Notes under the pieces: model-generated
The model's database searches: none
What the model saw: only the letters and a program-made list of their open reading frames with translations
What the model was told of the DNA's origin: nothing
Program-made: the position numbers and the translations under genes
Part shown: piece by piece, positions 1-8,531 of the stretch
Layout: each line of letters starts with the position of its first letter
How positions within the stretch are numbered: the stretch's first letter is position 1
NCBI GenBank assembly: GCA_040757085.1
Contig: JBFLXJ010000002.1
Coordinates: 62,001 to 126,000, forward strand
Origin: Bacillota bacterium
GTDB lineage: Bacteria > Bacillota > Sulfobacillia > JACIYH01
Length of the DNA stretch: 64,000 bases
Reading direction: 5' to 3'

Positions 1-116
1 AAGGGATAGCAACCGGCGTTCCCCACCTTGACCGCCCGATCGGGAGGTCCCAGGGAAATCTCCTTCACCTTGCCCGTGTACGAAATGGTGGGTATGGAAA
101 AAGCCAACGAACTCAC
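1..116 (-). CDS. acsD: Acetyl-CoA decarbonylase/synthase, corrinoid iron-sulfur protein small subunit (N-terminal fragment)
   Basis: Partial gene running off the left edge; 38 codons are visible. The GTG start at 116 follows GGAG at a good distance on the minus strand. The translation begins MSSLAFSIPTISYTGKVKEI and goes on to a V-K-V-G stretch. This resembles the N-terminus of CFeSP small subunits (AcsD/CdhD), which usually open with a Y-x-G-K-hydrophobic motif followed by a V-K-V-G-G segment. The family carries the methyl group on a cobamide in the Wood-Ljungdahl pathway, together with AcsC. With so few residues the call rests on motif memory only. The 75-aa gene just upstream on the same strand could share its transcript. 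Confidence 0.45.
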   Translation of the reverse strand, partial: MSSLAFSIPTISYTGKVKEISLGPPDRAVKVGNAGCYP

Positions 117-150
117 CCCATTCTCTCCGGCCGGGCCGGGTTATCGCATG

Positions 151-378
151 CTAAGCCGGGTTCTTGCGGCGTTCGCTTCCGTACCAGTCGGAACTGTACC
201 AGTACCGCTCGCTCGTCCTCAGGTAACGCAGCATCTCCTCACGGTCGCGCAACTTGCGGCGCCAGTTACCCTCGTCCTGGCCCGCCGGCTTTCCCGGCTC
301 GTAAGTGGGTCCCAGCACCTCCACCCTGACGCCATCGAACCTGGTCTTTTCCTCCTTGACCTCCACTTTCTTGCACAC
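151..378 (-). CDS. Small hypothetical protein, 75 aa
   Basis: Short reading frame starting at GTG 378 after a modest AGCAGGGG ribosome site and ending 34 bp before the acsD-like start, so the two could form an operon. The protein is highly charged: a Lys/Glu-rich N-terminus, an Arg-rich middle (GNWRRKLRDREEMLRYLRTS) and a Tyr/Trp/Ser-rich C-terminus. There is no signal peptide, membrane helix or metal-binding Cys cluster. I do not recognise the family. The composition is plausible for a real protein, but length and weak start signals leave doubt. Confidence 0.4.
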   Translation of the reverse strand: MCKKVEVKEEKTRFDGVRVEVLGPTYEPGKPAGQDEGNWRRKLRDREEMLRYLRTSERYWYSSDWYGSERRKNPA

Positions 379-733
379 CCCCTGCTGTCTCAGCCCGGAT
401 AGCCCAGTTCTCCATATTCGGTGCCAGCAGCCATCATCCCCCTGTCCACCAAATAATCGAACTTTCTGTATACATAAGTAACAGGGCCGGGATGTCTGCC
501 CGACCCTGATAACTCACCGAGCTCATTTTGCCGTCGCGCCACCTCCCGCGCCGGCAAGCCGACACCGGGCCGGCGGCCACTGCCACTGACATCAGGACCC
601 GGACCCCTTCCCCCGCGGGAATCCAGCCGTCCACCCTGTGGTCAAGATTATGCGCTTCGGCTTTTCAGCAACCGATACTGCAATCACATTATAACGAATC
701 AACACCCCCCCTGTAAAGGAACCGCCGACCGTA
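379..733. other. Intergenic region without a supported gene
   Basis: About 355 bp between the 75-aa gene and the HD-GYP gene. It includes two stretches visibly lower in GC than the rest, around 450-490 and 655-735. This fits promoter and terminator sequence for the minus-strand genes on either side. The reading frames here (for example minus 434-634) have no ribosome site and biased low-complexity translations, so none is called. Confidence 0.5.
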
Positions 734-1831
734 TCAATATCGCCTGGTCAACTGCTTAAATGAGGGCGGGTAATCGTCCAGCACCCCCGCTATGGTCACG
801 TCGGGATGGGCGGCCAATTCGATTTCCTGCGGCGGGACGGGGCGCAGCTCTGGATCGGAGAATAGGCGTACCCGGGGCAACCACTGGCTGGCGGGGGTAT
901 ACGCCACCACCGCACCCAGTTCGCCTGTGCTCAGTTTCACCACCGTACCGATCGGGTAGGGAGCAATACGCTGGCAAAACCTGTCCACCAGGGACGCGTC
1001 GTACAGTTCCCCCCGACCCTCCCGGAGATGAACCAGGCCTGCATGCGGGGGCACCCCCCGCCGGTACACCCGGTCGCTGGTCATGGCGTCAAATACATCG
1101 GCAATGGCCACCACGCGCCCTACCAGGGTGATCTCCCGCCCCGCCAGGCCCTGCGGGTACCCGGAACCGTTCATCCTCTCGTGGTGATCCAGGGCCGCAT
1201 GAGCGGCCAGGTAACTCGCTCGTACGTACCGCACCATGAGGCGGTAGCCCTCCATGGGGTGAGCCCGTACCAGCGCCCACTCATCCTGCCCGAGGGCGCC
1301 CGGCTTGCCCAATATCTCCCGGGAGATGCGAATCTTGCCCAGGTCGTGCAGGATGGCCCCCATCCCCAGGTCAGTCAGTTCACAATCGGACATGCCCAGA
1401 GCGATACCCAGGACCCCCGCCAGGATGCATACGTTGACAGAATGAACACAGGTATAGTCATCGTGACAACGGAGGGCGGAAAGGCTCAGGACCACGTTGG
1501 AGCTTTCCCGCAATTCCCATATCACCCTCCTGACCACCTCAGCCACCCTGCCCAGGTCGGGCTCCTGCCCGTGCACCACCCCTTCCAGTACCGAGTGGAC
1601 CGCTCGCGTGGCCATGGTCCGGGTTTCCTCACATATCGCATCGTCTATCTCCACGTCATCGAGCAGCCAGTCGCGAATGACCACGCGCGTGAATCCCCGC
1701 TCCCTGAGCCGGGCGATGAGGGACCGCGTCAGGGCGACTCCGGCTCCCACCAGTACTTGTCCGGAGGCAGTGCACACGGAACGGGCCAGCACTTCTCCTT
1801 CCAGTTCATCGCTCAGGGCGACCACGCGCAT
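734..1831 (-). CDS. HD-GYP domain protein, probable cyclic-di-GMP phosphodiesterase
   Basis: A 365-aa protein. Residues 1-60 resemble the small N-terminal domain often found before HD-GYP domains. The HD-GYP domain spans about 110-300: the HD pair appears as HDLGKI near residue 162, followed by H-P-M-E-G, then HHERMNGSGYPQGL, which contains the GYP signature, and IADVFDAMTSDR. These metal ligands are those expected for hydrolysis of cyclic-di-GMP to pGpG or GMP. There is no receiver, PAS or membrane segment, so the protein should be cytosolic with an unknown input. ATG start at 1831; it lies 12 bp downstream of the alpha/beta hydrolase gene, so probably co-transcribed with it. Confidence 0.85.
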   Translation of the reverse strand: MRVVALSDELEGEVLARSVCTASGQVLVGAGVALTRSLIARLRERGFTRVVIRDWLLDDVEIDDAICEETRTMATRAVHSVLEGVVHGQEPDLGRVAEVVRRVIWELRESSNVVLSLSALRCHDDYTCVHSVNVCILAGVLGIALGMSDCELTDLGMGAILHDLGKIRISREILGKPGALGQDEWALVRAHPMEGYRLMVRYVRASYLAAHAALDHHERMNGSGYPQGLAGREITLVGRVVAIADVFDAMTSDRVYRRGVPPHAGLVHLREGRGELYDASLVDRFCQRIAPYPIGTVVKLSTGELGAVVAYTPASQWLPRVRLFSDPELRPVPPQEIELAAHPDVTIAGVLDDYPPSFKQLTRRY

Positions 1832-1843
1832 GGCCCATTCCGC

Positions 1844-2644
1844 TCAGGTCTTCAGGGATATCAGGAACTCGACCATGGCCCGATTGACCGGCTCCGGCCT
1901 TTCCAGCATCACCATGTGCCCGGCTCCGGGGATGATGCGAAGGCTTCCTCCCAGTTTCTCCGCCAGGTACCGGGCGTACTTGGGTGGGGTCAGGGCGTCC
2001 TCGGCACCCACCACCACCAGGGCGGGAAGCCGCAGGCCGACCACCTCCTGCATGCGGTCGAAACGGTCGCAAGCGCTGTAATCCCGGTGAAGCACCTCCA
2101 CCGGCACCGCCATGTACTCGGCCCGCCCCCGCTCCAGCAACTCGGGTGCGGCACCGGGGGCGTATGCCATGCGCAGGAGGGTTTCGTCGCGCTCACCGCG
2201 GGCCATCATCTCCAGAGCGGAAGGCAACACCCGCAGACGGGCACCGGTCCCCACCAAGATCAACCCGGCCAGGGACCCGGGGCGGGACAGGCCCATCTCC
2301 AGGGCGATTGCCCCGCCCATGGAGTGACCGCCCACCACCACCTGCCGTCGCTCAATGGCGGAGTACCCTTCCCCGTCCCCTTCTGCCAGGAGCGCCTGCA
2401 GGCCCCGGAAGACCACATCCGCATAAGAAGGAATGGTGGAACGCGCCTCGCCTCCCGAGCGCCCGTGCCCGGGGAGGTCGAAGGCCACTACGCTCCACGC
2501 CGCGAGCGAACGCAAATGCGAGATCTGGGGCAACCAGTGGGAATGATTGCCTCCGGCACCGTGCACCAGGACTACTACCCCGCCCTCCGGGCGCAGCCAA
2601 CCCGCCCAGTAAAGGTCGAAATCATCCACTTTCACCGTGGGCAT
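1844..2644 (-). CDS. Alpha/beta hydrolase fold protein
   Basis: A 266-aa single-domain alpha/beta hydrolase. The oxyanion region VLVHGAGGNHSHW is near residue 26, the nucleophile elbow G-H-S-M-G-G near 108, the acidic residue in GAEDALTPP near 213 and the catalytic His in GAGHMVML near 242, giving a complete Ser-Asp-His triad. Length is normal for esterase/lactonase/C-C hydrolase relatives, so the substrate cannot be predicted. No signal peptide, so it is cytosolic. The promoter should lie in the 178-bp gap shared with the divergent radical SAM gene. Confidence 0.85.
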   Translation of the reverse strand: MPTVKVDDFDLYWAGWLRPEGGVVVLVHGAGGNHSHWLPQISHLRSLAAWSVVAFDLPGHGRSGGEARSTIPSYADVVFRGLQALLAEGDGEGYSAIERRQVVVGGHSMGGAIALEMGLSRPGSLAGLILVGTGARLRVLPSALEMMARGERDETLLRMAYAPGAAPELLERGRAEYMAVPVEVLHRDYSACDRFDRMQEVVGLRLPALVVVGAEDALTPPKYARYLAEKLGGSLRIIPGAGHMVMLERPEPVNRAMVEFLISLKT

Positions 2645-2822
2645 AGTCTCGACACCTCTCCCCCTTTATCGACAATGCCACTCGCCCGCGAAAGACAGGT
2701 GCGCGTACGGCGCACGGTCCATCTGAGCGGTAACCTGGCCCCCCCGGCAGGCGAGAACGCCTGGTCGCGCCTCAACCGGAAGGAGCATTTGCCCCTACCG
2801 TAGAACCACCGGGGCGGAGGGG

Positions 2823-3875
2823 ATGCCCATGCGTCCACTACAGGTTCCCCGCATAGTGCAGGTTGAGGTAACTTCGGCATGTCAGCTGCGCTGCACCTTT
2901 TGTGCCCGGACGGCCCTGGCCGACCGCTGGATCACCGCTCACCTGCCGTGGGAAGCTTTCTCCGCCCTGCTGCCGCACGCCGGCCGGATACAACTGGTAC
3001 ACCTGCAGGGCTGGGGGGAACCCCTGCTCCACCCCCGCCTGTGGGACATGGCAGCAGCCCTGAAACAGGCCGGTTGCAAGGTCTCGCTCACCACCAACGC
3101 CATGCTCCTGGACGAGGAGGCTGCGCGGGAAGCGTGCCGCGTGGGCCTGGACCTGGTGGCCGTGTCCCTAGCCGGCGCCCGTGCCACCACCAACGACGCT
3201 CTGCGGGTGGGGTCCTCTCTTGAGCGCATCGCCGCCAACGTTTCATTTCTTTGCGGGCAGAAGCCCCGTCCCCGGGTGGTGCTGATCATGCAGATGATGC
3301 CGCCCAACCTCCCCGAACTTCCCGAGCTCGTATCCCTGGCCAGGGAGTTGGGCGCCGACGAGGTGTCGGCTCCCAACCTGGATTACATCCCCAGCCGCGA
3401 ATTGGACTCCCTGCGTGCCTTCGGCCGGGAACCGGATCCCGCCGTCTCCGAACTCACCGTCGAGGCCAAACGCAGGGGCGAGGAACTGGGGGTTGCAGTG
3501 CGCATTTTCGGATTGACCCTGCGAGACGACGTCATGGTCTGCGAAGCCGATCCCCTGCACAACCTGTGGATCGCCGTAGATGGCCGGGCCGGGCCCTGCG
3601 GCTACCTGGCCCTCCCCTCTCGGGAAGGGATCCCCCGCCTGTTCCAGGGCACATCCGAGCACGTGCCCCGCCTGACATTCGGTGACGTCATCAGGGGCCT
3701 TCCCGCGATGTGGCAGTCGCGCACAGCTCGCTCCTTCCGCCAGGCCTTTGCCCGCCGCCAGAGATGGGGCCAGGTGGAATTCGCCCTCGATGCACTCCTC
3801 AACCCGTCAGCCGCAGGCACGCCCCCGCCGGCGCCGCCCCCCTGCCGGCACTGCTACAAGCTCTACGGCATATAA
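2823..3875 (+). CDS. Radical SAM protein with SPASM-like C-terminal cysteines
   Basis: A 350-aa protein. The radical SAM cluster motif is CQLRCTFC (C-x3-C-x2-C) at residues 20-27, followed by the glycine-rich SAM region LQGWGEPLLHP. Near the C-terminus there are further cysteines (C-E-A-D-P, G-P-C-G-Y and the terminal C-R-H-C), consistent with one auxiliary FeS cluster of SPASM or twitch type. Such enzymes modify peptides or small molecules by radical chemistry. The ATG at 2823 sits right after GGCGGAGG; a second ATG at 2829 is also possible. The gene converges on tldE 36 bp away. That neighbourhood would suit peptide maturation, but no precursor peptide was found. Confidence 0.8.
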   Translation: MPMRPLQVPRIVQVEVTSACQLRCTFCARTALADRWITAHLPWEAFSALLPHAGRIQLVHLQGWGEPLLHPRLWDMAAALKQAGCKVSLTTNAMLLDEEAAREACRVGLDLVAVSLAGARATTNDALRVGSSLERIAANVSFLCGQKPRPRVVLIMQMMPPNLPELPELVSLARELGADEVSAPNLDYIPSRELDSLRAFGREPDPAVSELTVEAKRRGEELGVAVRIFGLTLRDDVMVCEADPLHNLWIAVDGRAGPCGYLALPSREGIPRLFQGTSEHVPRLTFGDVIRGLPAMWQSRTARSFRQAFARRQRWGQVEFALDALLNPSAAGTPPPAPPPCRHCYKLYGI

Positions 3876-3911
3876 GGACGGACGCACCAGGGCGCTCGGG
3901 TGGGCCGGGAG

Positions 3912-5267
3912 TCAGGGGGAGCGGGTGGTGATGGTGGCCCGTTCCAGCAGAACGTAAGGGAAGTACACGGAGGCCAGCCGCCTGGTTTCCCGGCTTATGC
4001 CCCCCAGGGCTTCTTTCAGGGCAGTGAAGGCGTTTACCGAGAACATGCAGTCCTTCACGCGCCCCACCCGTTCTCCATCCCGCAGCCGGTATCCCAGGGC
4101 CACGTTGCCCGTGACCACGCCCGCGTACAGGTTGCCAGACCAGGCCCCCATGAAGTTTTCCACCAGCAGGCCATCCCTGACGCCTGCCAGCATATCCCGC
4201 AGGGGCTGTTCCCCCGCGGGGATCACCAGGTTGGTCTGCCTGGGTACGGGGGGACCGTCCGCTAGTTCACTCCGGGATCCGTTGCCCGTGGGTGCCATCT
4301 TGAGAGCGGCCGCCGACTCCAGGTCGAGCAGGAAGCTGCGCAGCACGCCCCCCTCCACGATGGAGGTGCGCCGGGTCGGTACGCCCTCATCGTCGCAAAG
4401 GCCACTCCCCACCCCGCCAGGCAAACGGCCGTCGTCCACCAGGCTGAAGGAAGGATGGAACATCTCCTCCCCCAGCCGATCTCGCCAGGGAGATATCCCC
4501 CGCTGCACGGCCCGACCGTCCACGCAGGCCAGGATAGGCCCCAGAAGGTCGCGCACCGCTCGGGGGGCAAGCACCACCGGATACTCCCCGGGCGGCATCA
4601 CCACATTGCGCCGCGCCGCCTGCAGGTCGTCCACCACCTGAGAGATCAGAGCGGGTATATCCACATCCAGCCTGGTGGAGGCGTCCCAGTTGTACACGTG
4701 CAGGAAGTTGCCCTCCTCGGTTACCTCTGCGATGAACGCCACTGACACACCGGTCTTCCGGTAAGCAGCATCCAGGCCGGCCGTGTTGATGACGCGGGTC
4801 ACGGCCGTCTCACGGGCCACGCTGGCATGGGCGAGGGCGGGCCCGACACCGGAGAGTTGCGCCACGAAACCGCGTCCCCACTCCACCATCACGTCCTGCT
4901 CCAGGGTGGCTACCCGGCCATCCCACCACTCTCCCGGGTCGGAGCCGGGGCTCTCGCAGGGGAACGCAAATTCGGCCGGGGGGCCGTAACGGGCTGCCGC
5001 CATGGCCCGCTCCACCAGTTGCTCGGGCTCGCGGGCCACGGTGGTGGAACTCAAGCCCACCCGGCCCTCGTGGAGCACCCGCAGGGCAAAGGCCTGGTGA
5101 CGCGTCATTTCGATACGCTTCAGGCGACCGGCCTCGAAGTTCACCGGGAGCCTTTCCCCGGAGGCCCAGAACACTTCGGCAGCGGCCCCGGACCGGCGCG
5201 CCAGGTCCAGCACGCGCTCCATGAAGGCAAACTCGGTGGCAAAGTCGGCTCGCATGTCACCGCTCAC
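3912..5267 (-). CDS. tldE: TldE/PmbA-family metalloprotease partner subunit
   Basis: About 451 aa, start chosen as GTG 5267: it lies 5 nt after the tldD stop and 8 nt after GGAGG. The frame stays open further upstream, but only inside tldD. The sequence follows the TldE/PmbA pattern: N-terminal alpha/beta domain with FEAGRLKRIEM, a central MPPGEYPVVLAPRAVRDLLG strand, and a C-terminal barrel ending with NLYAGVVTGNVALGYRLRDG. TldE lacks the zinc site and forms a heterodimer with TldD that trims unfolded or modified peptides, including RiPP leader peptides and the gyrase inhibitor microcin B17 in E. coli. Translationally coupled to tldD. Confidence 0.92.
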   Translation of the reverse strand: MSGDMRADFATEFAFMERVLDLARRSGAAAEVFWASGERLPVNFEAGRLKRIEMTRHQAFALRVLHEGRVGLSSTTVAREPEQLVERAMAAARYGPPAEFAFPCESPGSDPGEWWDGRVATLEQDVMVEWGRGFVAQLSGVGPALAHASVARETAVTRVINTAGLDAAYRKTGVSVAFIAEVTEEGNFLHVYNWDASTRLDVDIPALISQVVDDLQAARRNVVMPPGEYPVVLAPRAVRDLLGPILACVDGRAVQRGISPWRDRLGEEMFHPSFSLVDDGRLPGGVGSGLCDDEGVPTRRTSIVEGGVLRSFLLDLESAAALKMAPTGNGSRSELADGPPVPRQTNLVIPAGEQPLRDMLAGVRDGLLVENFMGAWSGNLYAGVVTGNVALGYRLRDGERVGRVKDCMFSVNAFTALKEALGGISRETRRLASVYFPYVLLERATITTRSP

Positions 5268-5272
5268 CCTCG

Positions 5273-6646
5273 TCACCTCCCCCCGATGACGGCGCGCCGG
5301 ATACGGATGGGCGGGCTCCAATGGCTGACGGGAAGAGGAGCCTGGGCTCCCTTGCCGCAACCGCCCGGACCTTCCTCCGTACCCACCTCTCGCCCGATGG
5401 CATCGATGTTCTCCAGGGTATGGAACACGTTACCCGTCAGTTTCACTTCCCGCACCAGTTCCGCCAGTTCACCGTTCCTGATCATGCGACCGTAACCGGC
5501 CGTAAAGGTGAACATCTCCCCGTTTGTCTCGCCCCCGTAAGAGTCTACGGCGTACACACCCAGCTCGATCCCCTCCAGGAGATCCTGGAACGACGCCGTC
5601 CCGGGATCGATGCCGGTGTTGCGCATGCGACAGATCGGCGGGAAACGGAAATCCAGGGCACGGGCGTTGCCGGTGGGACGCTCCCCCAGGCGTCCGGCCG
5701 ATTCGCGGGAATGGAGCCTGCCCACCAGCACTCCCTCTTTGATCAGGTAAGTTTTCTCCGTGGGGGTGCCCTCGTCGTCGTACGCCAGGTATCCCCGCGC
5801 CCCCCTGTCCAGACCGCTGTCGTAGATATTGAGGATGTCCCTGCCGAACCGGCGCCCCAGCCTCATAACCTGCTGGAGGGCAGGATTTTCGGCCAGGTCG
5901 TCTGCCTCGCTCAGGTGCCCAAATGCCTCATGCACGAACACGCCCGCCAGGCGGGAATCACACACCACCGGGTACTCACCAGCCTGGACCACCGGTGCAT
6001 CCAAGAGGGCGGTGGCCAGCCGGCACACCTCCTCGACCCGGCTCTCCAACCCCCGTGCCACCCCGAAATCGCGGGAGGAACCGAACCCGTGGCGCGCGAT
6101 CTGGGTCAACCCACCGCGGGTAGCCACCGCCGCCACCACCCCGCTCAGGTCCAGCTTCTCCTGGTAAATCGAGGTGCCGTGCGAAGTACACAGCCACAGG
6201 CGGGTGAACTTCTCCTGGTAAAAGACCTGCGAGGTGGTAACCGGCGGGCCCCAGGCCATAATGCACCGGTTGTACTCCCCCATCAGATCCACCTTTTGGG
6301 CCAGGCTCACCTTCCGCGGGTCTTCCCCGGCATCCAGATGCACTTCCGCTTCCACCGGATCGACCAGAGCCAGCGAGACCTTCTCGCCCCGTTCGCGACC
6401 CACCCGTTCCGCCGCAGCCAGGGCGGCACCCACCAGTCCCTCGGCGTCATCCGGACGGTTGAAGGAGACGAAACCCCAACCACCGTTTACCAGGGCGCGG
6501 ATGGCACCGCCCGAGAGAACTGACTCCGCCACCGCCTCCAACCGCGGGCCCCGGTACACGATGCGCACGGTGGTGCTCTCCTCGTATCGGGCCTCTACGT
6601 AGTCGGCCGGCTTGCCCATCACCAGCCCCTGCAGGAACGCCTTCAC
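5273..6646 (-). CDS. tldD: TldD-family zinc metalloprotease
   Basis: About 457 aa from GTG 6646, which lies 7 nt after GGGAGG; GTG 6649 and ATG 6679 are alternatives. The zinc-binding HExxxH signature is present as VHEAFGHLSEAD near residue 250, followed by a distal Cys/Gly-rich tail (GPGGCGKGAQ) typical of TldD. The family cleaves peptides inside the chamber of the TldD-TldE heterodimer. The gene is first in a two-gene operon with tldE. Nearby is a convergent radical SAM enzyme, so a peptide-modification role is possible but unproven. Confidence 0.93.
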   Translation of the reverse strand: MKAFLQGLVMGKPADYVEARYEESTTVRIVYRGPRLEAVAESVLSGGAIRALVNGGWGFVSFNRPDDAEGLVGAALAAAERVGRERGEKVSLALVDPVEAEVHLDAGEDPRKVSLAQKVDLMGEYNRCIMAWGPPVTTSQVFYQEKFTRLWLCTSHGTSIYQEKLDLSGVVAAVATRGGLTQIARHGFGSSRDFGVARGLESRVEEVCRLATALLDAPVVQAGEYPVVCDSRLAGVFVHEAFGHLSEADDLAENPALQQVMRLGRRFGRDILNIYDSGLDRGARGYLAYDDEGTPTEKTYLIKEGVLVGRLHSRESAGRLGERPTGNARALDFRFPPICRMRNTGIDPGTASFQDLLEGIELGVYAVDSYGGETNGEMFTFTAGYGRMIRNGELAELVREVKLTGNVFHTLENIDAIGREVGTEEGPGGCGKGAQAPLPVSHWSPPIRIRRAVIGGR

Positions 6647-6772
6647 CACATCACCTCCCGGCGTTAGTGGTTTCCCCATCCAGGGTCTGGTTCCTGCTGG
6701 CCAGCAGGAATCGGCGGGGGTCCCCTGGAATAGCGGATATTAAGCTTCCCGAAGTAACTGGAGGACTCCCGC

Positions 6773-8155
6773 TTGGCGGTACGCAGTCCCTTTGCGGCCC
6801 TGAGACACCGCAACTTCCGGCTGTACTGGATGGGCCAGTGCATATCCCTCATAGGCACCTGGATGCAGCGGGTAGCCCAGTCCTGGTTGGTCCTGGAACT
6901 GACCAACTCGCCCTTCCTGCTGGGGGTCGTGGGGGCGCTTCAGTTCACCCCCATCTTCTTCCTGGCCCTGCCCGCGGGAGCGGTGGCCGACCGCGTCCCC
7001 CGCCGGAAACTGGTCATGGTCACCCAGGCCTCGGCCATGACCCTGGCGTTCGTCCTGGGAATCCTCACCCTCACCGGGCGGGTCACTGTGGCCCACATCA
7101 TGGTACTGGCCACCCTTCTGGGCGTGGTCACCTCCTTCGACACCCCCGCCCGCCAGTCTATGATCATGGACCTGGTGGGACGCGAAGATATCCTGAACGC
7201 CATCGCCCTCAATTCCACCAGCTTCAACGTGGCCCGGCTCATCGGCCCCTCGGTGGCAGGGCTCCTGATTGCCGCCACCGGCACGGGCTGGGCCTTCGTG
7301 GCCAACGGGATCAGTTTCCTGGCCGTGCTCATCAGCCTGGCCCTGATGAATCTGGAGGAACACCCCACCCCCGGGCGCATGGTGCTGCTCCGGGATATCG
7401 GGGCAGGGCTGTCCTTCATATCCCGTACGCCCCACGTGCTGGCCGTATTCGTAGCGGCAGGCCTCACCAGCACCCTGGCCATGAACTTCCAGACCCTGCT
7501 GCCCGTGCTGGCCCGGCAGGAAATGCACACCGGGTCGGAAGGGTTCGGCTTCCTGCTTTCCGCCCAGGGGGCCGGTGCCCTAACCGGCGCCCTGGCTCTG
7601 GCTGCCATCAGCGAGGGCGGCCCCCGTCCCCGCCTGCTCTGGGGGGCCCTGTTCGCGTTCACCGGCCTGGAGACGGTCCTGGGGATCATCACCGGCCCCG
7701 TCCCTCGGGGGCTTTCCTTCCCGGTGCTCATACCGCTGCTGGTGGCGGTGGGGTGGAGCATGATAACCTTCACCACCTCCGCCAACAGCACCATCCAGGT
7801 GAGCGTACCGCCCCAAATGCGGGGACGCGCCATGAGCGTCTACAGCATGCTCATGCAGGGCACTGGCCCGCTGGGGAACCTTATCGCCGGCACGCTGGCC
7901 GACCGCTGGGGGGCGGGGTGGGCGTTCACTGTGGGGGGTGGCTCCTCCCTGGCCGCGGCCCTGCTCATCACCCAGTGGTTATCTCGCGTCTCTCGCAGCA
8001 TGGACCGGCCGTGCCCGGGAATTCATGGGCCAGCACAGCCATCAGGTGCTGGTCGCGCCACCGTCCCCCCGAGAAGACGGCCTCCCGCAACGTACCCTCG
8101 TGAACAAAACCGCACTTCCGGTAGCAGCGCTGCGCACGCTCGTTGTCAGCGTTGA
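6773..8155 (+). CDS. MFS transporter, EntS/enterobactin-exporter-like
   Basis: A 460-aa protein starting at TTG 6773, 8 nt after GGAGG. The first 400 residues hold about 12 hydrophobic segments. Loop motifs typical of the EntS/TetV-type MFS subgroup are visible: FRLYWMGQCISLIGTWMQRV at the start, D-R-V-P-R-R-K after helix 2 and SFDTPARQSMIMDLV after helix 4. Substrate could be a siderophore, drug or other small molecule. The last 60 residues are Arg/Pro-rich and not MFS-like; they are encoded on the strand opposite the GNAT gene, giving a 188-bp convergent overlap. The functional protein may effectively end near 7970. Confidence 0.85.
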   Translation: MAVRSPFAALRHRNFRLYWMGQCISLIGTWMQRVAQSWLVLELTNSPFLLGVVGALQFTPIFFLALPAGAVADRVPRRKLVMVTQASAMTLAFVLGILTLTGRVTVAHIMVLATLLGVVTSFDTPARQSMIMDLVGREDILNAIALNSTSFNVARLIGPSVAGLLIAATGTGWAFVANGISFLAVLISLALMNLEEHPTPGRMVLLRDIGAGLSFISRTPHVLAVFVAAGLTSTLAMNFQTLLPVLARQEMHTGSEGFGFLLSAQGAGALTGALALAAISEGGPRPRLLWGALFAFTGLETVLGIITGPVPRGLSFPVLIPLLVAVGWSMITFTTSANSTIQVSVPPQMRGRAMSVYSMLMQGTGPLGNLIAGTLADRWGAGWAFTVGGGSSLAAALLITQWLSRVSRSMDRPCPGIHGPAQPSGAGRATVPPRRRPPATYPREQNRTSGSSAAHARCQR

Positions 8156-8531
8156 CGCGCAGGTATATGCGGTGGAAATTCATCTCCTGGAAGGCAAAGC
8201 GGAGCAGAGTGCGGATGGCGTCGGTACCGTAGCCACGCCCCCAGTACTCCTTTTCGCCGATGAAGATACCCAGTTCGGCCTGGCGGCGGGTGTGGTCGAT
8301 GCGGTGGAGGCCGATCACACCGATGGGCTGGTCATCGCGGGCCTGGATCAGAAGGACGCGGTCGGTCTCACTCCGGGACACGCGTTCCAGCCAGTCCCGC
8401 TCCTCGGTGTGGGAAAAGGGGAAGTGGGGCATCAGGTACTGGCCCACCTCGCGGTCGTTTATCCAGCGCAGCAGCACGTGTATGTCTTCCACTTCGGGAG
8501 TTCTCAGGACGACTTTATCTCCCACCAGCAC
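7968..8531 (-). CDS. GNAT N-acetyltransferase, RimJ/RimL type
   Basis: A 187-aa acetyltransferase of the Acetyltransf_3/RimJ-RimL type. It opens with VGDKVVLRTPEVEDI, has IGVIGLHRID in the core sheet, and the acetyl-CoA pyrophosphate loop G-R-G-Y-G-T-D-A near residue 98. The late NERAQRCYRKCGFVHEGTLR segment is also characteristic. It would acetylate an amine on a protein N-terminus, amino acid or antibiotic; the sequence does not tell which. The last 60 codons overlap the MFS gene on the opposite strand, and the N-terminus overlaps the DUF6504 gene by 28 bp. Confidence 0.88.
   Translation of the reverse strand: MLVGDKVVLRTPEVEDIHVLLRWINDREVGQYLMPHFPFSHTEERDWLERVSRSETDRVLLIQARDDQPIGVIGLHRIDHTRRQAELGIFIGEKEYWGRGYGTDAIRTLLRFAFQEMNFHRIYLRVNADNERAQRCYRKCGFVHEGTLREAVFSGGRWRDQHLMAVLAHEFPGTAGPCCERREITTG

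Noticed and set aside
434-634. Minus-strand 66-codon frame in the intergenic region
   Set aside because: No plausible ribosome site and no recognisable sequence features.
1028-2803. A 591-codon open frame on the plus strand
   Set aside because: It runs antisense to the HD-GYP and hydrolase genes, both with complete motifs; its translation is Gln/His/Pro-rich as expected for a shadow frame in high-GC DNA.
2674-2803. A 42-codon frame just ahead of the radical SAM gene, considered as a RiPP precursor
   Set aside because: No ribosome site, no leader-core character and no Cys/Gly-rich core. It is only part of the longer shadow frame.
5268-5360. Longer N-terminus for TldE starting at 5360
   Set aside because: The extra residues overlap tldD coding sequence and lack homology; GTG 5267 has a good ribosome site.
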